NCBI GenBank assembly: GCA_018340375.1
Contig: JAFFJZ010000002.1
Span: forward strand, 14,340,001 to 14,404,000
DNA: 64,000 nucleotides
From: Gonatopus flavifemur
Lineage: Eukaryota; Arthropoda; Insecta; Hymenoptera; Dryinidae
Reading direction: 5' to 3'
In this document: positions 20,174-35,022 of the stretch, piece after piece
Numbering within the stretch: position 1 is the first letter of the stretch
How the letters are laid out: the number at the start of each line of letters is the position of its first letter
The notes under the pieces: generated by a model
The model's database searches: none
The model's input: only the letters and a program-made list of their open reading frames with translations
What the model was told of the DNA's origin: nothing
Position numbers and translations under genes: made by a program

Positions 20174-23100
20174 GAAAGTGTCGACATAAAAAAATCCAAC
20201 AGTACGGAAAATCCAATAACAAGCTCCTACGAAGTTGGTATTGCAAATTGTTCTCGAATTCGTTACGCATCTTGAATAATAAATAAAAAATATGAAATAA
20301 TTTGACTGAATTAGTTATATGATAATATATATGTGTACGTATAAACAATTGTAAGACTGAAAATGAAAGAATTCTAATCTTATTTTCAGATATTTTTCGA
20401 CTGAATTATCCATAAAACTCATTAGCACATTATCCGATTTAATTGAATTTAATATAGTCATAACTCTTTTTCATCCCATATTACGGCTGAAATCGTGATA
20501 TCGCTGACTTTAAGCCTCATCTGAAAAGCAGCCGATCATGAAATTGAGATTTACTTTTTACTGTGGTCCACTGGCTAGGGACTAGGCAGTGACTGGTTAG
20601 TAGTTGGCCAAATTCAGAAGGGCTAATTAAATTTTCAGCAGGGTAGCGATAGATTTAGATCATCGAATGCTCCTGCAATGTTTGGTAATGAACATTTGTT
20701 CTTGGATCCTAACACCTGAATCTTAGTAGGGTTCATTTTAGATTATCCTCATTATTAAAATTTGTTTTCAATATACAATTCAAATTTCATTTGTTTTAGT
20801 TTGTTTGTATTTTAGGTGGTTTGATTCATCTTTCCTAATGTATCAGATTACGAAACTTCCCTGGTAAGACCGAATAGAATGAATAATAAATTGTTCACTT
20901 CAAAATGTTCGAGTGAGTTGAAAGTTCCTGCACCTCAAGGATCTGATACTTCCATGTCTGCTTCATCCAAGATGCTATATGAAGTAAATGAGAAATAACA
21001 TGTGAATCGAAACCATCATGAGAAAGTTTATAGTTATCACAAACTTTACTGAGGAAGTACATGTGGATTGTGTACATGAATCTTCATTGTTTAATTTCCT
21101 CAAATACAGCGTGTATTTTTTGGAAGATGTAGTACTATACATTATCTTGAGCCCATGTGGAGGACGTGAATATGTTTATAATTAGTCATTAACTTTTGAT
21201 TGTGACGAAGTGAAGTGCTGTGGTTCATTTTCGTTACGTGAATATAGGAACATGGATAATAATGTGATGAATATTTGATCAAAGGTACGCTTTTGCAACC
21301 GATTTTCTTCGATACGGAGGACGTAATGAATATCCGATCATACTTGCATTGTTCCTTCAATGGTCTTGTCTCTTCGTTGTGGAGTTGCAAACCACACCCA
21401 CATCAAAGATCAACAAAATACACTGTACTGTATTTATTAAATTAATAAACGTGAGGCTTCGCAATATCAATCACGTTTGGTACGATATCCTTAGAAATAC
21501 ATTTGAGGAATGGTGAAATGGGATATGCACTTGGGATCAACACCAAGATAAGTTTCAGAACTAGAAATCTATGCACCCTCTGATTTCAGTGACAAGCCGA
21601 CCACTGCGCTCAAATATGTAGATAAATTTCACGAATTCTATTCAGTGCTACCCCATTAGTTCCAATCACGTCCAACGACAATGGTTTCAGCAGTATCAAC
21701 ACGAAGAAAAGTATATGAGATTGATTACCATTACCTTTAGTTCTCATTGCGATTTTAGAATAGGAAGTGAGTGATGACTCGCGATTTGATGATCATTACG
21801 ATGTTAACCTATGGTTTCCATGGCAACGTAAACAGTTTATCGTACTCAATTTGATTCCACAAATGGGACTTTTCACAATTTTAAAATATCTATCACCAAA
21901 TTCCTATTCTTCATAGTAACCGTTACCGTATATTTCTATCCGTGAAGTAAAATCTCACCATCTTCAGCCAGATGTTAGATAATTTGCTAAGAGTGTTGGC
22001 GTTTGTGTGAATGCATTCATTCTTCAGCCATATATAGCAAGCCAAAGATAATACAAGATCACATCAATTCAGGTTTGATTTCCTTGGAGAGAAATCTTTC
22101 CTGTAGATTCAATCAATCATTCGATTCAAGAAATTTCATCCCTCTCGACTAGCAGGAAAATTCATTTACAGTGAGAAGAATTTTCTGGGGTCGTCACTAA
22201 AACAACGTGCAAGTGAATCTTCCAGGAGATCTCTTCACTCCTAGAAAATCCCTTTCCTTCTCATTGTCACAAAGCTTTGTAAATGTTGGATCGCAGAGAT
22301 ATTTATTTCTACAAAAAGTTTGACTAACTCAGAGAAGAACGTACATTCTAGGAACGAAAATGGAATGAAAGACAAAATTTGTAGGAATCCACCGGTGAGA
22401 ATTCGTCGCAGCGTGTTCTTCTACGATTCACACGCGATATTAAGCTTGACATCCGACTGATACACCAATCCATGTTTTCACTTGGTATACATCCGAATTC
22501 ATGTCTCACACTTTTAGAAATAAGATTTAAAATTCCTGTGGACATTTGGAACAGAATCTTCTCATGAATATCTGCTTCTATGATTTGGCGATTTAATTAT
22601 TCCCTCACTTTATTGTGAACAAATTCAATCTTTGAATGAAAATATAGTGCTTCGAAGTGGGGGAAAGTACCAGATCTTTGATAGAAATGCATCATTTGCT
22701 GTTAAGAAGAAGTTCTTCATGAATTTCATAATATTGATCTTGAAAAGTAGATTGCTTTTGCTGACATTCAAGAATCTGTTTTTGAAAAATATTCATGCTC
22801 ATGAATTTCAATTCATAAGGAACAATATGAAACTTCTTCAACACAGAACATACCATACAAGTCATTTACGTTCAGGGAATCTTCGATCTCTCAATTGAAA
22901 GTCTTGTATCTTTGTAAGAGGTGTTCCCATCTCAAAAGCACATCTTTTGAACCCAAGAGACGACGAAGGATATTTCCTTGAAGTATAATTTTGATTTCAA
23001 ATGTAATGAATCGTGAATGCCGTTGGTTACAATTCCATAATTGATTCGACATTCTTCCGTGAGCCACAGAGAACGAGCGGAACGGGAATATTAAATATCC

Positions 23101-23218
23101 CGGTAGATTGAATAACTTCCAACTTCATTCATAGTGGATAATGAAACTCTTGCCCAAGTAAAGTACTTATGACACTGATACAATAGACAAAGGAACAACT
23201 TTATCAGAACTGTCTTCG
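20174..23218. other. Long stretch without recognised genes
   Basis: Sequence near 20.50-20.57 kb, ending TTTACTTTTTACTGTGG, resembles the right end of the CACTGTAAAAAG family. Otherwise I see only small open frames on both strands (for example 22348-22545 and 22632-22898) with no recognisable product. Confidence 0.35.
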
Positions 23219-23569
23219 TTGCTGAAACACTCACGCTACCTAAGCCACGTCATACCCTCCACACATCCTTTTACGACTGACTTGTTCTCTTTATCGTGTA
23301 CACCTTCAACCATTTTGATATATTATATCACCACCTTCTCAACTTACCCACCGTTCCTCTCGTATGGTGAATATTTTCATATCGCTTTGAATAGCAAATC
23401 GTTTTCAAACAACACATTATTTCTTGTTCAAATTATCTCTCATTTGATAATTGATTTCAATGAATTGGTTCTCATGTGCCCAGCTTTTGAGCGGGAAAGA
23501 CAGCGCTTTATGCGTGATTGTGGTTGCGTGGGGGGTTCGGATGATTCTTGGGATGACTTTTGGAATTAA
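23219..23569 (+). CDS. Unidentified 116-codon open frame
   Basis: The frame begins at a TTG rather than an ATG and ends with an acidic, tryptophan-containing tail (GGSDDSWDDFWN). Just before it, MCPAFERERQRF loosely recalls the C-terminal region of some non-LTR retrotransposon polymerases, but there is no upstream reverse transcriptase signature and no zinc knuckle. Length alone is compatible with chance. I make no functional assignment. Confidence 0.13.
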   Translation: MLKHSRYLSHVIPSTHPFTTDLFSLSCTPSTILIYYITTFSTYPPFLSYGEYFHIALNSKSFSNNTLFLVQIISHLIIDFNELVLMCPAFERERQRFMRDCGCVGGSDDSWDDFWN

Positions 23570-25591
23570 CTTCTGAGTAGTTCAACCACCTCAAAAATTA
23601 GATATAGTAAGTTGATGCAACAGCGATTAAGTTTCTTCCTACCAGTAGATGAGGCGAAACGCAAGCCCATCTCTTGGAAGAATATCATGGGAATCACAAA
23701 GGATTATTCAATAGGGAAATGTCATTGTAAAAGTGGACTCAAGTAAAAGTAACGATAGCTCATCTTGTTTCAAGTTATCATTTGCTCCATAAATATTACA
23801 CTTATGTATCAATCTTCTTCGTGAATTGATATTCTTAGTTCAGGTTCAGAACTCCATTGTAACGACTGATCAAGTCACAAACAATTAAATAAATGATGAG
23901 GATGATGGAATTGATTCTCATTCTCTGAGAGTTCGTAATATAAAACAAAAAGATTTTTATTCACAATCCACAATTCTATACTTGAAAAATTTGAAAGAAC
24001 TTTGGCGTACTATTGCCGGCAGTATTTTTCAAACAAAAAATTAAACAAGCTACATTAGTTGCGATTTGTCAATATAAATTTAGTAAGAGTTAGACATCCA
24101 TTGAACGTGAGATTGACTCCAATAATACTTTTCAATTATTTTCATGAGTCAGTGTGTTGAGGTATTCTTTGGATGAAGTTTCTCTCGTGAAGTCTATATG
24201 AGAGTTCTGAAAATGTTGCGAACACATGTAGGATTCGATATTGCTACGAAATGTTGTATCAGGAAGTAGAAAAATGATTCATAATTCAAAAAGTCTCCAT
24301 TCTAATATGATAAACGGCGCTCGCTTTGCTCGAATTTTTATGTAATCTCGACAGTGTTCACTACGTTCGCAATTCCCCATAATCTGAATAGAGCTGGCTT
24401 TTCTCCCATCTTTGTAAATCAAACGACACTCGCTACATTGTTATCTCTATAATCTAAATGACTCCCGCTTCGCTTGTAACGTAAAATCCAACCATTCTTT
24501 TAAATCCACCATTTCGTATTTCAAGAAGAGTTCATCATACGCGTTTGTGTTTAATGGGACGAGATTTCTGACTACGTGTAATCGATACATAATTGTTGGA
24601 TTCGATCTGTTGGAAGATGTTGAGAATAATTCATTATTTTGATGATTTTTCCCAACAGCGCAGTTTAAAAAGTGAAAAGTGAAGTTTCCCCCAAATTTAG
24701 TGGTAGCAAAAATCATAATATTTGGATTTTTCCACATCTATCTCTTACAGTGCATATTTGGATTTGGAATTTCCAAAACCCGGAGTATAGAGATCATTCG
24801 AACCCCGAGCAAGGTGAAAAGTGCTTGTATTGTCTCGGATAACTTGATTTCCAAGCAACGTCGAGTCATGAAGATAATTTTATATTCAATCCCATTTCTC
24901 GGAAATTGATAGAGCTTCAATGTAAGAATAGTAAATTCGTTTTAGAAAGCTTATTCACTGCAATCGAGTTATGAATCCTATTATCACAAAAATAAAATAT
25001 CTCCAATACAATAATTAATAAACTCTTTTTTCATGCAGATTCAAAACCTTCAACTCAAAATTCAAGAACAATGTGATATCATGTGATAATATTATTACCG
25101 ACTTTATTGGCACGAAGTTCAAATTCAACGTTTATAATTAATACGGATTTACGTGAAATTCGACTTTGAACAAGTGCAGGGTTCTCACAATGAAATTTTA
25201 ACGAGCATCTTACTTACATCGGTTCATGTTACCATAGTTACGTATAAAATGATTATCGCGTGTTGTATATGTCTTCACTTTCCGACATGATACTTCATCT
25301 TTTGAATCAATTTAAGGCATAGAATTTGAAGAGAATGGAGCTTTGATGGATGAAGATCATACACGGCCGTATCCTGCACTCTCGTCTAAGGTTCTACTTT
25401 GATATACTTTCACAATTAGCGAGATGTAATATTCCCTGTATCGAGGGATTGGAATATTACATGCTTGTTTTATGAAACTTTATTCAAATTCAAATTAGTC
25501 AGATCCCCCTGTTGCTGTAGTCTTCTGTGATCGATTTTTGAATGGAATCAATTTTTCAATGACGTTTCAAACGTTTGACTATATTTCTGTG
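23570..25591. other. Nothing clearly recognised
   Basis: Between 24.30 and 24.48 kb short phrases such as GCTCGCTTTGCTCG, CACTCGCTACATTG and CCCGCTTCGCTTG recur about every 60-80 bases, suggesting a degenerate tandem repeat. No gene is visible. Confidence 0.3.
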
Positions 25592-25802
25592 CACTGAACA
25601 AAAAATTCCTCCCAGTCAAATGAATGATTATTTGTCCTGTACCAAAGAAATCTTTATTAGTTTATTCGAATCAAATGAATGATCATAACCGTTTATTTCA
25701 TTCGGATGAATGATTATTTTGGTTTCAGAGAATATTTTCTTGATACAAATGAATATTTCTTTTCTTTCATTCATTTGCCTGGAAGACATCTTTTATTCAG
25801 TG
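25592..25802. mobile_element. MITE, AAATGAATGATTATT family, copy 1
   Basis: CACTGAACAAAAAATTCCTC on the left and ATCTTTTATTCAGTG on the right are imperfect inverted repeats. The interior carries TCAAATGAATGATTATTTG and complementary words. Relatives lie at 36502-36697, 59364-59503 and 63248-63493, with a half copy near 56.55 kb. Confidence 0.6.
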
Positions 25803-28800
25803 TATACACAGCCCAATTCTACCCATTCTGTGGTTTTGCAATGGTTTTCTCAACCGCAGATCTGAATCCGCTTTATATGAAAACACGTAGGGTGGAGAAC
25901 CGCTACACGATCACATTTGTTGGTTGTTCTACAACTGTGTGTTATTGTATTATAATAATAATCAGAATCACAGGATAACGGAGTGAAACATCCACCACAT
26001 TTTACGCGGTACAATAATCTTCGATGAACGCAAAATGATAAAAAATTCAGAAGAGGAAGCGATGAATCCCAAGTTTTTGATAACAAAACTCACGTAATAA
26101 AAAAATTACAAATGCAGTTTTCCTCGCTTGATGAATGATTTCTTTTTCAAACAGAAATCGATTCAACTCCAAGAATCTGAAATTTGACTCCCATTCGTAT
26201 ATGGATTGAATGAAATTCCGTTTCTTTGGAGTTTTATGAAAACCCTGTAACCGAAAGGAGGAAAATATTTGCACGTAGACAACATTGAATTTCAATTTGT
26301 ATAATATTTAAAGAGTGATTGCGAGTTGAAAATATTGAATACCAGTTGATATTGAAGTAGTCTGGCGTAGAATCAAAGTGCTAGTGTGAAAATGTTATAA
26401 TCTCCGAATAGGAAAATCAGACAAACGTTGAAGCGAATGAATGTAGGATCACTAGAATCGAGAGCTGATCAAATATACCAACGAGACATCCGAATAAAAA
26501 TTGTTCCAATGTTGGAGCGATTCGATGCCAAATGGAAACACTGTTGAGAATTAATCTTACACACAAGGGAAATTTGGAATGAGGTTCAAGATTGTGGTAT
26601 TGTGATTCAGAATCATAATAATTCATCGTTCGATGAGTGAATGTATAATTTCATTTGGTTTTCCATTTTTCGATGGAGATTCCATGTAGAACAATCCTTT
26701 ATGAATCTTCAATGAGTGTTTCAATTATCGAGATGTGAAGTCGGTCTTGAATTCGATAAAATACATGTTTTAAAATCCACTCTAACGGAATTGATATTTG
26801 CACGAATGAATAATACTGATGTAACTGACTGAAATCTAAAAAATCTAAGAAATTAAGTTGAATGAATTGATTGAAATTTTGATGAATTCTCATAAAAATG
26901 CCTATAATTCGTCCGACAAATAGAAATCACGAACCACTGATAACATACTCACCCTACCATATGATTGCTGTTTTCACAGGTCATAAAATCGTGAATATAA
27001 TTCAACGACACGATAAATGTCGTTGGTTGGGAAAATTTATGACAAATTTACGAAATGTCAGAGTTTTGAATTCAGTGAACGAAACCGTGGATTTCTTGTT
27101 TGCTTTTGAAAACAAAGACTGATGTGATATTTCGTATGATTTTCAACGGGTCCGATATACGCGTGTTTGCATTCATGAAAAATAGATATCGATGATTCCC
27201 TGACTTACTTTTGATTTCTGTTCGTTATGTAACAATTTTCACGAGCGGATATGATTTCTTTCACATTATTCTCCCACGCGGTAACATTCCCCCGCGTCTG
27301 TTGAGAAACGTATTAGCGGCATGTAACTCATTTCCATTGGTGCGAGAATGACAGAATCTTCAATTTCCTAAAATGCTTTAGTTTTCCCCGCTCCCGGGAA
27401 CAAAGTTTTTAAACTCCAATTGTGCATGAAGCGAAATCGCGTTCCTGGCAATCTGATACATAAATCTCCTGAAAAAGTTGGCTGGACCAAAGAAAGAGAG
27501 ATTTTCAAAAGTTTGTGAATCTAGAATTATATGAATCTTCTCCTCATTACGTTCAACATTATCGTTGTAAATTATATTACTTGAATAATCGATAATCCTC
27601 ATAAATATAAACTTGCGATCCAGATTCCAATGCGTATTCGCTTCATATTCGTATTGTCACGTGCAGCGGAGGTGCATATGGCGATGATCGTAATTACCTA
27701 TCGGGTCATTATGGCGTTGAAAATGATTTACTTATAATGCTGAAAATTATTTCATTCGGATCTGTTTGAGAATTTGAATAAATTGTATTAATTCTTCTTT
27801 TGTTCTTACAGTATATAATCTCACGAGTGAAGGGAAATTACTTCTCTCCGGTAGGATTTTCTTCAGTATATTGCCAGAAGAGACGATGAGAAAACCACTT
27901 CATGTACGCGTATAGGATGAATTTCAATGAAATTAAAATCTAGAATTAACAATGAATCCGCGAATTTCAATTTTCCAGATTCTTCTTTTATGCTTCTCAA
28001 AAAAACCTCTTCAGAATTTCTTATGCGTTACTATACACGAAGAGAATGTGAAAAGTCTTCTTGTTGAATCTCATATTCGTTTATGCAAATCGAAACCTAC
28101 GAGAGACCATGGAAGATATCGTTATGGTTTTCACCATCGCTTTCAGATTTGAATTTGAAGTACCAGACATTTTCGAGAATCTATTGAAAATTCTCGTAAA
28201 ATATTCATACGCGTATAATTGATACGCGATCATGTTTTCGATGCATTCTTTGTCAAACTGGAATCATCAGATGAAATATTACCATAATGTCGACGAGAAT
28301 TAAATTATTTCCTCCTTGCTGCATCTATTGGATTCGATTATTCAAGGCTAAAGAGTTAAATCAATTCATCATGAATTTATTTTCTCCGTTCACTTAATTT
28401 GAGTGCTTTTATCGGCCGTTGCTATAGTAATTTGGAGCGTGAAATCAAAATTTATCGGCAAAATATAATACAGATCGGATTTAAAATACATGAATCGATT
28501 TATATTTTCGAATTGATTACTCGAATTCGTACGAATAATTGAAAGAGGAAAAGAATGAATATGTGCGAGGGAATTCATAATGATGGCCAGCTACATCCAT
28601 GCGTGGAACAAACGATTGATATGAGATATTGTATATTAATTTTCAGTCGATAAACCAAGTTTAGACCCTTGGCCCATTCATGAAATTAAATTCTCACTCT
28701 GATATTGGATGCAAAGATATCCTCGAACTTCAAATGACTCAGAAGGAAAAAGAAGAAATCGAAGGTTTGGTATTTTGTATTGGAAATGGAAAGAAAATGA

Positions 28801-31271
28801 ATTGAAAATTCGAAACCGTGACAATTAAATTCATGAAGAATCGAGTAGAAGAGTTCGTTATTCAGATTGCAAAAGTTTTTTCTCTCTTCCTCGTTTCCCA
28901 AAATAATGATTCGATGTGAAAACAAGCTCGATGAGAATGCGGTTTCTGGTTTTGTGGGAAAAACACTTCAACGATCTTAGTATCTATTTGCTTGGTCGCT
29001 CATAGTTGCAATAAGAAATGTACTTCAACGAAAATAAAACTCGCGAATAATTCCATATCCAACAGTTTTTGTATTCCTCAAAGTACTGTATTTTTCACAC
29101 GCATAAAATACAAATACATTCCTTCATGTTTAAAAAAGAAAAAATTCAAAAGTCGTCATACATCAATTTTTGTTAGATTTTTCAGTTTCCAATTATTCAT
29201 TCATATTTGCATCAATTTGGCTCTTCAAAATTCTAACTACATTTGAATTTTCGCATGAAAACCGGGATTTCCGCGGAGTGAATTATTTGTACATGTCACA
29301 CAACGAAAGTCAATCGAATATCACTCGTTCACATTTTCGTTCCTCTCCAATACAAATATAACTTGTATCACACCGTGAACTGTAACGCATATGACAAATA
29401 TCTGACGGAAGTTATAACAAACTGATGGACTGAGCAGATTCTATACTCGTCCAATTGTAGTTGGATCAAAGTTCTGGTGAACCCAATTTGAAGTTTTTTT
29501 TAACTTTCACGAAGAGTTGTAAGTAGTTATTTTCATTGTATACAGGGATGTTGTGGGGTCATGGAACTGATTCGCTCTATAATGATCGATGCTCGAAGGA
29601 AAGAGCACTGCTTCGATGTCCAACCCTCATTATTACATCGTTCCATCCAGCCACTTGGACACGTTCAGTTGTATACCCTTCCCGATCAATTGGTGCTATC
29701 ATTGATAATGTTTTGTTCGAGTTCATTATTATGGTGAAGTTGTTAACTTGAATGATATTAATTTGGCTTTGTTATTTCCAGATTTGGTAGCCTCGGTTAT
29801 AAAGTATTCGAAATCTTTTATATTCTTTGTACTTTCTGAAGACTTTGAACAACAATAGTGGATTATCCTATTAAACATGTTGCTGGAGTTTGAATCGTTT
29901 ATTTGAATGAAATGATTCTTGAACCACACAGTACTAAGCTGTTAGAGAGCAAAAATCTTGCAGTACATTGTTTGAACAATGTTTTCAGTTCCAAGGAGTT
30001 GATTCGAAGTGAAAAATAAGGATGATTCATCAGATTTTTGAAGTTTCGGTTCGTTTCTATAAACGATTGAAATTTCAAGGACATCTATTAAACTAAGTTT
30101 CGAAGTAGCTCCAGAGCTGGCCCAAGTCTGACCAAGAATGATCATGATATCTTCGAAGGATCAGCGCTGAGATGATATGAGTTGAGAGAGATTAGGATCA
30201 CTCTGATGTATGATGAACGTAGTGAAATAACCTTCGAGCTCTCGATTTTCTATAGCAATCACATACTGTTTGTTAAACCTCTCCAAGATTTCCTCAGAAG
30301 AATAACGAATCTTCAGTTGTTTTCACAGTAACATTTTTATGAAAGAAGATAAGCTTGATTAGTATCTTCTCAACTTTGAATTCCAGTAAACATTATACTA
30401 TCATTCAAGGAACCACAAAATTCATGAATTCATCAATCATGATCCAGTTTTCGTAACCAAATTTGAGTTTCATATAAAAGGCAATTCAGTACTCTCCAGA
30501 TATATCGTAACGACCGGTAATAACAGTGGAAACATCAAGAGAATTCTAAAAAGAAAAAGAGATTGGAAATAACAAGCAGAAACGAAAAGTCGGAGGCTCT
30601 GAATCCCAGGAAATGGTAAGATCATTGGAAGTATCATCTGGGCAAATTGAATTCGGTTAATGAAATTATCCCACGAAGAGCAGAATCTAAGGGAAAGTAA
30701 AAAAGATGACGATCTGAGTATAAAATTCCTCGTTCCTGGTAGGTGTAGAGATAGATCGACAACCACAAGATTGAATCAAAATTCTTGGAGCCATTTACTT
30801 TATTGCTACCCGGAACTCCAATTATTGCCACAACAAAACAACAATTAGGTTTTTCTTTCATGTTAAACTTATTTTAATATCATCTCTATTCATCAGCCAA
30901 TGTTATATAAAATCAAATTAGTGAATAGGGAAGCTAGGATTTTTTGAAACAAGTTCTTTCAGACGACCCGCAAGATCATTATTATCATCCGACTAATAAT
31001 AAAAAATAATAATCCGCGCATGTATTTTGAAGATCAACAAAAGAAACGATAATTTCTACGAAGATGAATCGAAACATAGGGGAAATTTCAAATAAATCGA
31101 ATTGTTTATTTTCGTTAGAGAATATATTTTGGTATTTGCGATAAAAAAGAATGTTTCTCTACCGATTGTTTCAATTCACATCTGAATTTAAGAGGTTCCA
31201 CTACTCTAGAATGAGAGGAAGCAGAATCGAAATCCTGGGGATAAGTTCTTATTAAAACCCTGATAAACTGT
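25803..31271. other. Element-poor region without recognised genes
   Basis: No bounded transposon is visible over more than 5 kb. Small ATG-led frames occur, for example 26898-27122 (plus), 27378-27602 (minus, MRIIDYSSNIIYNDNVERNE), 27952-28152 (plus) and 30660-30848 (plus). None has a recognisable domain, and all are within the length expected by chance. It could be intron or intergenic DNA. Confidence 0.35.
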
Positions 31272-31816
31272 ACGGAGAAGAGTAGAATTAGCTGGGATAT
31301 GGACAGCCATTTTTTCAGCTCTCACAGCTGAATCTTAGCGCCTGCAGCGAAATTTTTAGCTTCCCCGGGAAAAAAAGATTAGATCTAATGAAATCTAAGT
31401 AGATCTCATCACATCTCAATTTTGGCAAAAATATCTAAAAATCTATTCATATCTACTCACATCTGAGCATCTCAAATTAGGCAACAATCTGCAGAGTCTT
31501 CTGATATCCACTCACTCCCAAAGATTCCAATTTTGCAAGGAATCCAAGAGAATATAAGAGAATTCAAAAAGATTTCTGTTGATCTCCGTAGATCTTTCTT
31601 ATCAAAATTTAGATCTGAAAAGATCTGAATATATTTCAAGATATCTGCATGAATCTCGAAAAATCTACTCAGATCTCAGCAGATCTAATCTTTTTTCCTC
31701 AGGTCATCAGCTAAATTTCAGCTAATGTTACTAAAAAATTAACTGTCTTGCGAGTGTTAAAATATTCAGCTATGATGGCCAAAATTTAGCTGATTCAGCT
31801 TAAAATTTCTTTCCGT
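31272..31816. mobile_element. Probable MITE with CAGCTGAAT words, host of the element at 31364
   Basis: ACGGAGAAGAGTAGAATTAGCTG on the left pairs imperfectly with the complement of CAGCTTAAAATTTCTTTCCGT on the right. Words AGCTGAATC and GATTCAGCT occur on both arms. The middle is occupied by a different element. Confidence 0.45.
31364..31703. mobile_element. MITE, AGATCT-rich family, copy 1 (TC duplication)
   Basis: CCCGGGAAAAAAAGATTAGA on the left is matched by the complement of TCTAATCTTTTTTCCTCAGG on the right. TC flanks both sides. Nearly the whole interior is AGATCT/ATATCT-type words. It is related to the element at 40021-41708. Confidence 0.7.
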
Positions 31817-31936
31817 GTGTGAACAGTATTTCTGTTTCAGAGATTGAAAACGAAATGCTGGCTGTAAAATATTTTCTATTCAAAATCTTTCGTTAAAGAG
31901 TTAACAACGTGCATCTGAATCGGAAGGATATTGATT

Positions 31937-32600
31937 AGAAAAATATGTGTGTGTCAACGGCGGGTCCAATCTAAGCCCAGGGTGGGTGCCCATGCTGCCC
32001 AACGCGGGGTCAAGCTGGGCAGACAAATGGGGCCGACCCTGAGATGATAACATCGTTCCCAGCTTGGCTATATTGTTTTGCCCGAGGATTGGTAACACCA
32101 TGGGCCCAGCATGAACCCAAACTAAGCAATCAATACTGCCCCTCCCTTTTTTTTTTGGAAATTGGAAAATTGCTTCGAATTCTACCCCAGCGGGCATGAA
32201 TTTCAGCCCCACTTTGACCCAGTCTTGGGCCTAGTGTTGAGCCCCATCGTGTCTATATGGGCCCAAGACTGGACCAAAGTGGGACCAAAATTCATACACG
32301 CTGAGGATTGTACACAAATGCTCGGGATATAAATTCACCCCAATCTTGGCCTAACGCTGGTCCAAATTGGGGCCAAGTTCGAATGTGCCTGCACTGAGAT
32401 TCATCACTTCCCTTTTCCTAGCAACCGTAATTGTAAGGGAAAGCATAACAGAACCAAGATTGAGCCAACATGGGCCCCATCGTCATTCCCCAATACTGGG
32501 TTGAAGAGGATGGACCCAACCTGAGGCCCATTGTCATCATAGGCAATACACGCTTGGGATGTATCAAATTCAAAGTTGGTCTTTCCTTGATTGTTCATGT
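31937..32600. repeat. Array of GGCCCAAGCTTGGGC-like palindromic words
   Basis: Words such as TGGGCCCAAGACTGG, CCAATACTGGG and GGGCCCAGCATGAACCC recur in both orientations and raise local GC. The composition resembles 11217-12246 and 37921-38771, but I cannot place terminal repeats. Open frames here (31901-32212 minus) are by-products of the array. Confidence 0.5.
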
Positions 32601-32640
32601 GCATCACTCCAACTCTCAATTTTTCATGAAATCAAACATC

Positions 32641-35022
32641 CTGTAATAATCGTTATCTCAGAATTCAGTTAATAATGTAATTTCCTACATTTTATGTTTT
32701 TTTCATTCCAAGTTGATATAAATTGCAGCTGGTACCGATGTGAAATGGTTTTCATCAGTTCAATTAATCCTTCTTAAGTGTTCCCAGCGAAAATTGTGCA
32801 TCAATAGATGTAACCCAAAAGCATTCGAGAAGAGACAAAATTTTGACATAAGAAGATGAGTTAATGAGAATTTTTTCACCGTATAATGTGCTAGAAGGGA
32901 AAAACCAGCTGTAAAAACCTGTAATCACAGTAATTGTAAAGTGGAAGGTACGTTCCATACTCGTCCGTGTTTCATTTTTTTGCAATTATGAAGTCAAGTA
33001 TGTTTCTTGATGTTCTGAAGAGAGGTCGTTTACCGATCCTTTAATATTTGCACAATGTTTTTACGATGCTCGCCATTATCTCATAAAGCACCGTGAAATG
33101 TATGCCCTTTTGTGTTGAAATTTGTATATGTTGCACTGGGATCATCAAATACTTAAAAGATCTACAAGTATTTTACGTTCTTATGAACAAAGGATGAACC
33201 TATAACAAAATATAATATCGTATATAAATTATGAAGAAAAGAGATCAGCAGTCAATGCAATGTACTTGAAAATCAGTAGAGTAAAATGTATACAGTCAGA
33301 CATGGAACTTCCTATTCATACGATCTAAGTTCATTTGGACAAAGTTTACCTTGTAAACACAACTCCTGGCATTTTGAAAGACCATTAACGGATCTTTACT
33401 GACATTTCACATAGGACATCAGTGGTTCTATGAGAAGCCAGTAATTCGTCTTTGGATGGCACATGCAATATGATGTTTCCAAGAAGTGAGACATTCGAGA
33501 TGAAGATAATTATTCTTCTTCAGAAGTTTTCATTCGTGCGATCATTCGTATTGGTTTCAATGCGGAATGAGAGGGAAAAAAATTATGATACAATTCAAAA
33601 AAAGTACATTCAAATCTGCGCAACCAGTGAACATCAAACTACTCATATGCTGAATATTATTGACGAATTTTGAGGTTTTTCAAATTTATTGAGGTTGTAT
33701 CTTCACGATGACTGAAGTTTATTAAATCTGTATGTAACAAATCATGAACATGTGACAAAGCTGTAATAATTGGGTACCTTCAATGTACAACTGTTTCTAA
33801 TTTCTAGCACGAAGTTATGACAGGCTATCCCGAATCAAGTTGAAAAACCTTTTTGTCTTTATGTGTTCAAGTCACGACCCTATGATCATTAGTTATCTAC
33901 CCGAGCTGCATCTAGAACAGTTAACTGTTTTCTCAATTCTTATTTGATGTCTTCATTGAGCATCGGCTTAAACCATGTGAGAAATAAGTACATAACGTTC
34001 GATTTATTAGATTTTCCACATTCATGAAGGATATATAATTCACGCACGATGTATAAACCATCGAGAGCATTTAACTTCCTCTTATCCACTACATTTACAA
34101 TCTTGTTGAAACTTTCATGTTTCGGTTGAACAATTTGATCAATGGATTATCCACAAGGGATTCATGTTGTCTGGTATGTAAACATGAAACTCTAACTAAG
34201 TGAATATCTTTTTATAGGAAAATTTTACTCCAGATTTGAATCTCTCCTCGTACGTTGCTTTCATCCTTCAAAGGGTGAATAATCAAACTCATCAATCAAT
34301 TATTGATAGTATTGAAATCATTCTTCACTTCATTTGAAAGTCAAGTGAACGAATAGAAAGTTGATTATGTGAGTGAGCTTATTATAAGACTCATCTAAGA
34401 TTCATTTTACTCATTGAGGGATAAAATATCTTAAGAATCTTTTCAAGTGCAACATTAGGGAGCACAGTGCTGAAATTAGCCCGAGAAAGTAGCCCGAGTG
34501 GAAGGCCACAGCAGGACTCAGTAATATAAATTTCAAAATCCTGGCGATAAATGCAATATTCAAGCTACTCTCTTGGGCCAATTTCAGCATTGTTTAGAGA
34601 CCTTATATCCAATTGATATAATATTTCACAGTCTACACGGAGAACTTGTGACACGGATAACCAAAGCCCGCACATCGATGTTCAATGTGAAACCAAAAAA
34701 CATCTTTTTCACATGGATTTTCCAAGTGAAATACGTCGATAGCTGATGTATAAATATTGAAAATTTACGTTACCTGTGTAACAATTTCTCCGGGTACGGA
34801 GTGAAAAAGTCGACAAATCAGTTAATTCACTTCGCTGTTAGGAAAATGCGCCAGAAACCTCATAAGAACATTATGAAGTTTTGTTATAAAAATTTGTTTG
34901 TCAGTTCATTAAGTTTCAAAGTAAAATATTGACTTCAGTCACATAATTCTCAATGTTAAGAAACTTTTTCTTGATTCGAATAACATATTTGTGAAATTTA
35001 AGAAATAAGTAATAAATAATTT
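32641..35022. other. Nothing recognised
   Basis: AT-rich DNA with short frames only, and no bounded repeat that I can see. Confidence 0.4.

Noticed and set aside
23465..23569. Possible C-terminus of a non-LTR reverse transcriptase (MCPAFERERQRF)
   Set aside because: A dozen residues are too short a match, and there is no catalytic motif, zinc knuckle or poly-A tail nearby.
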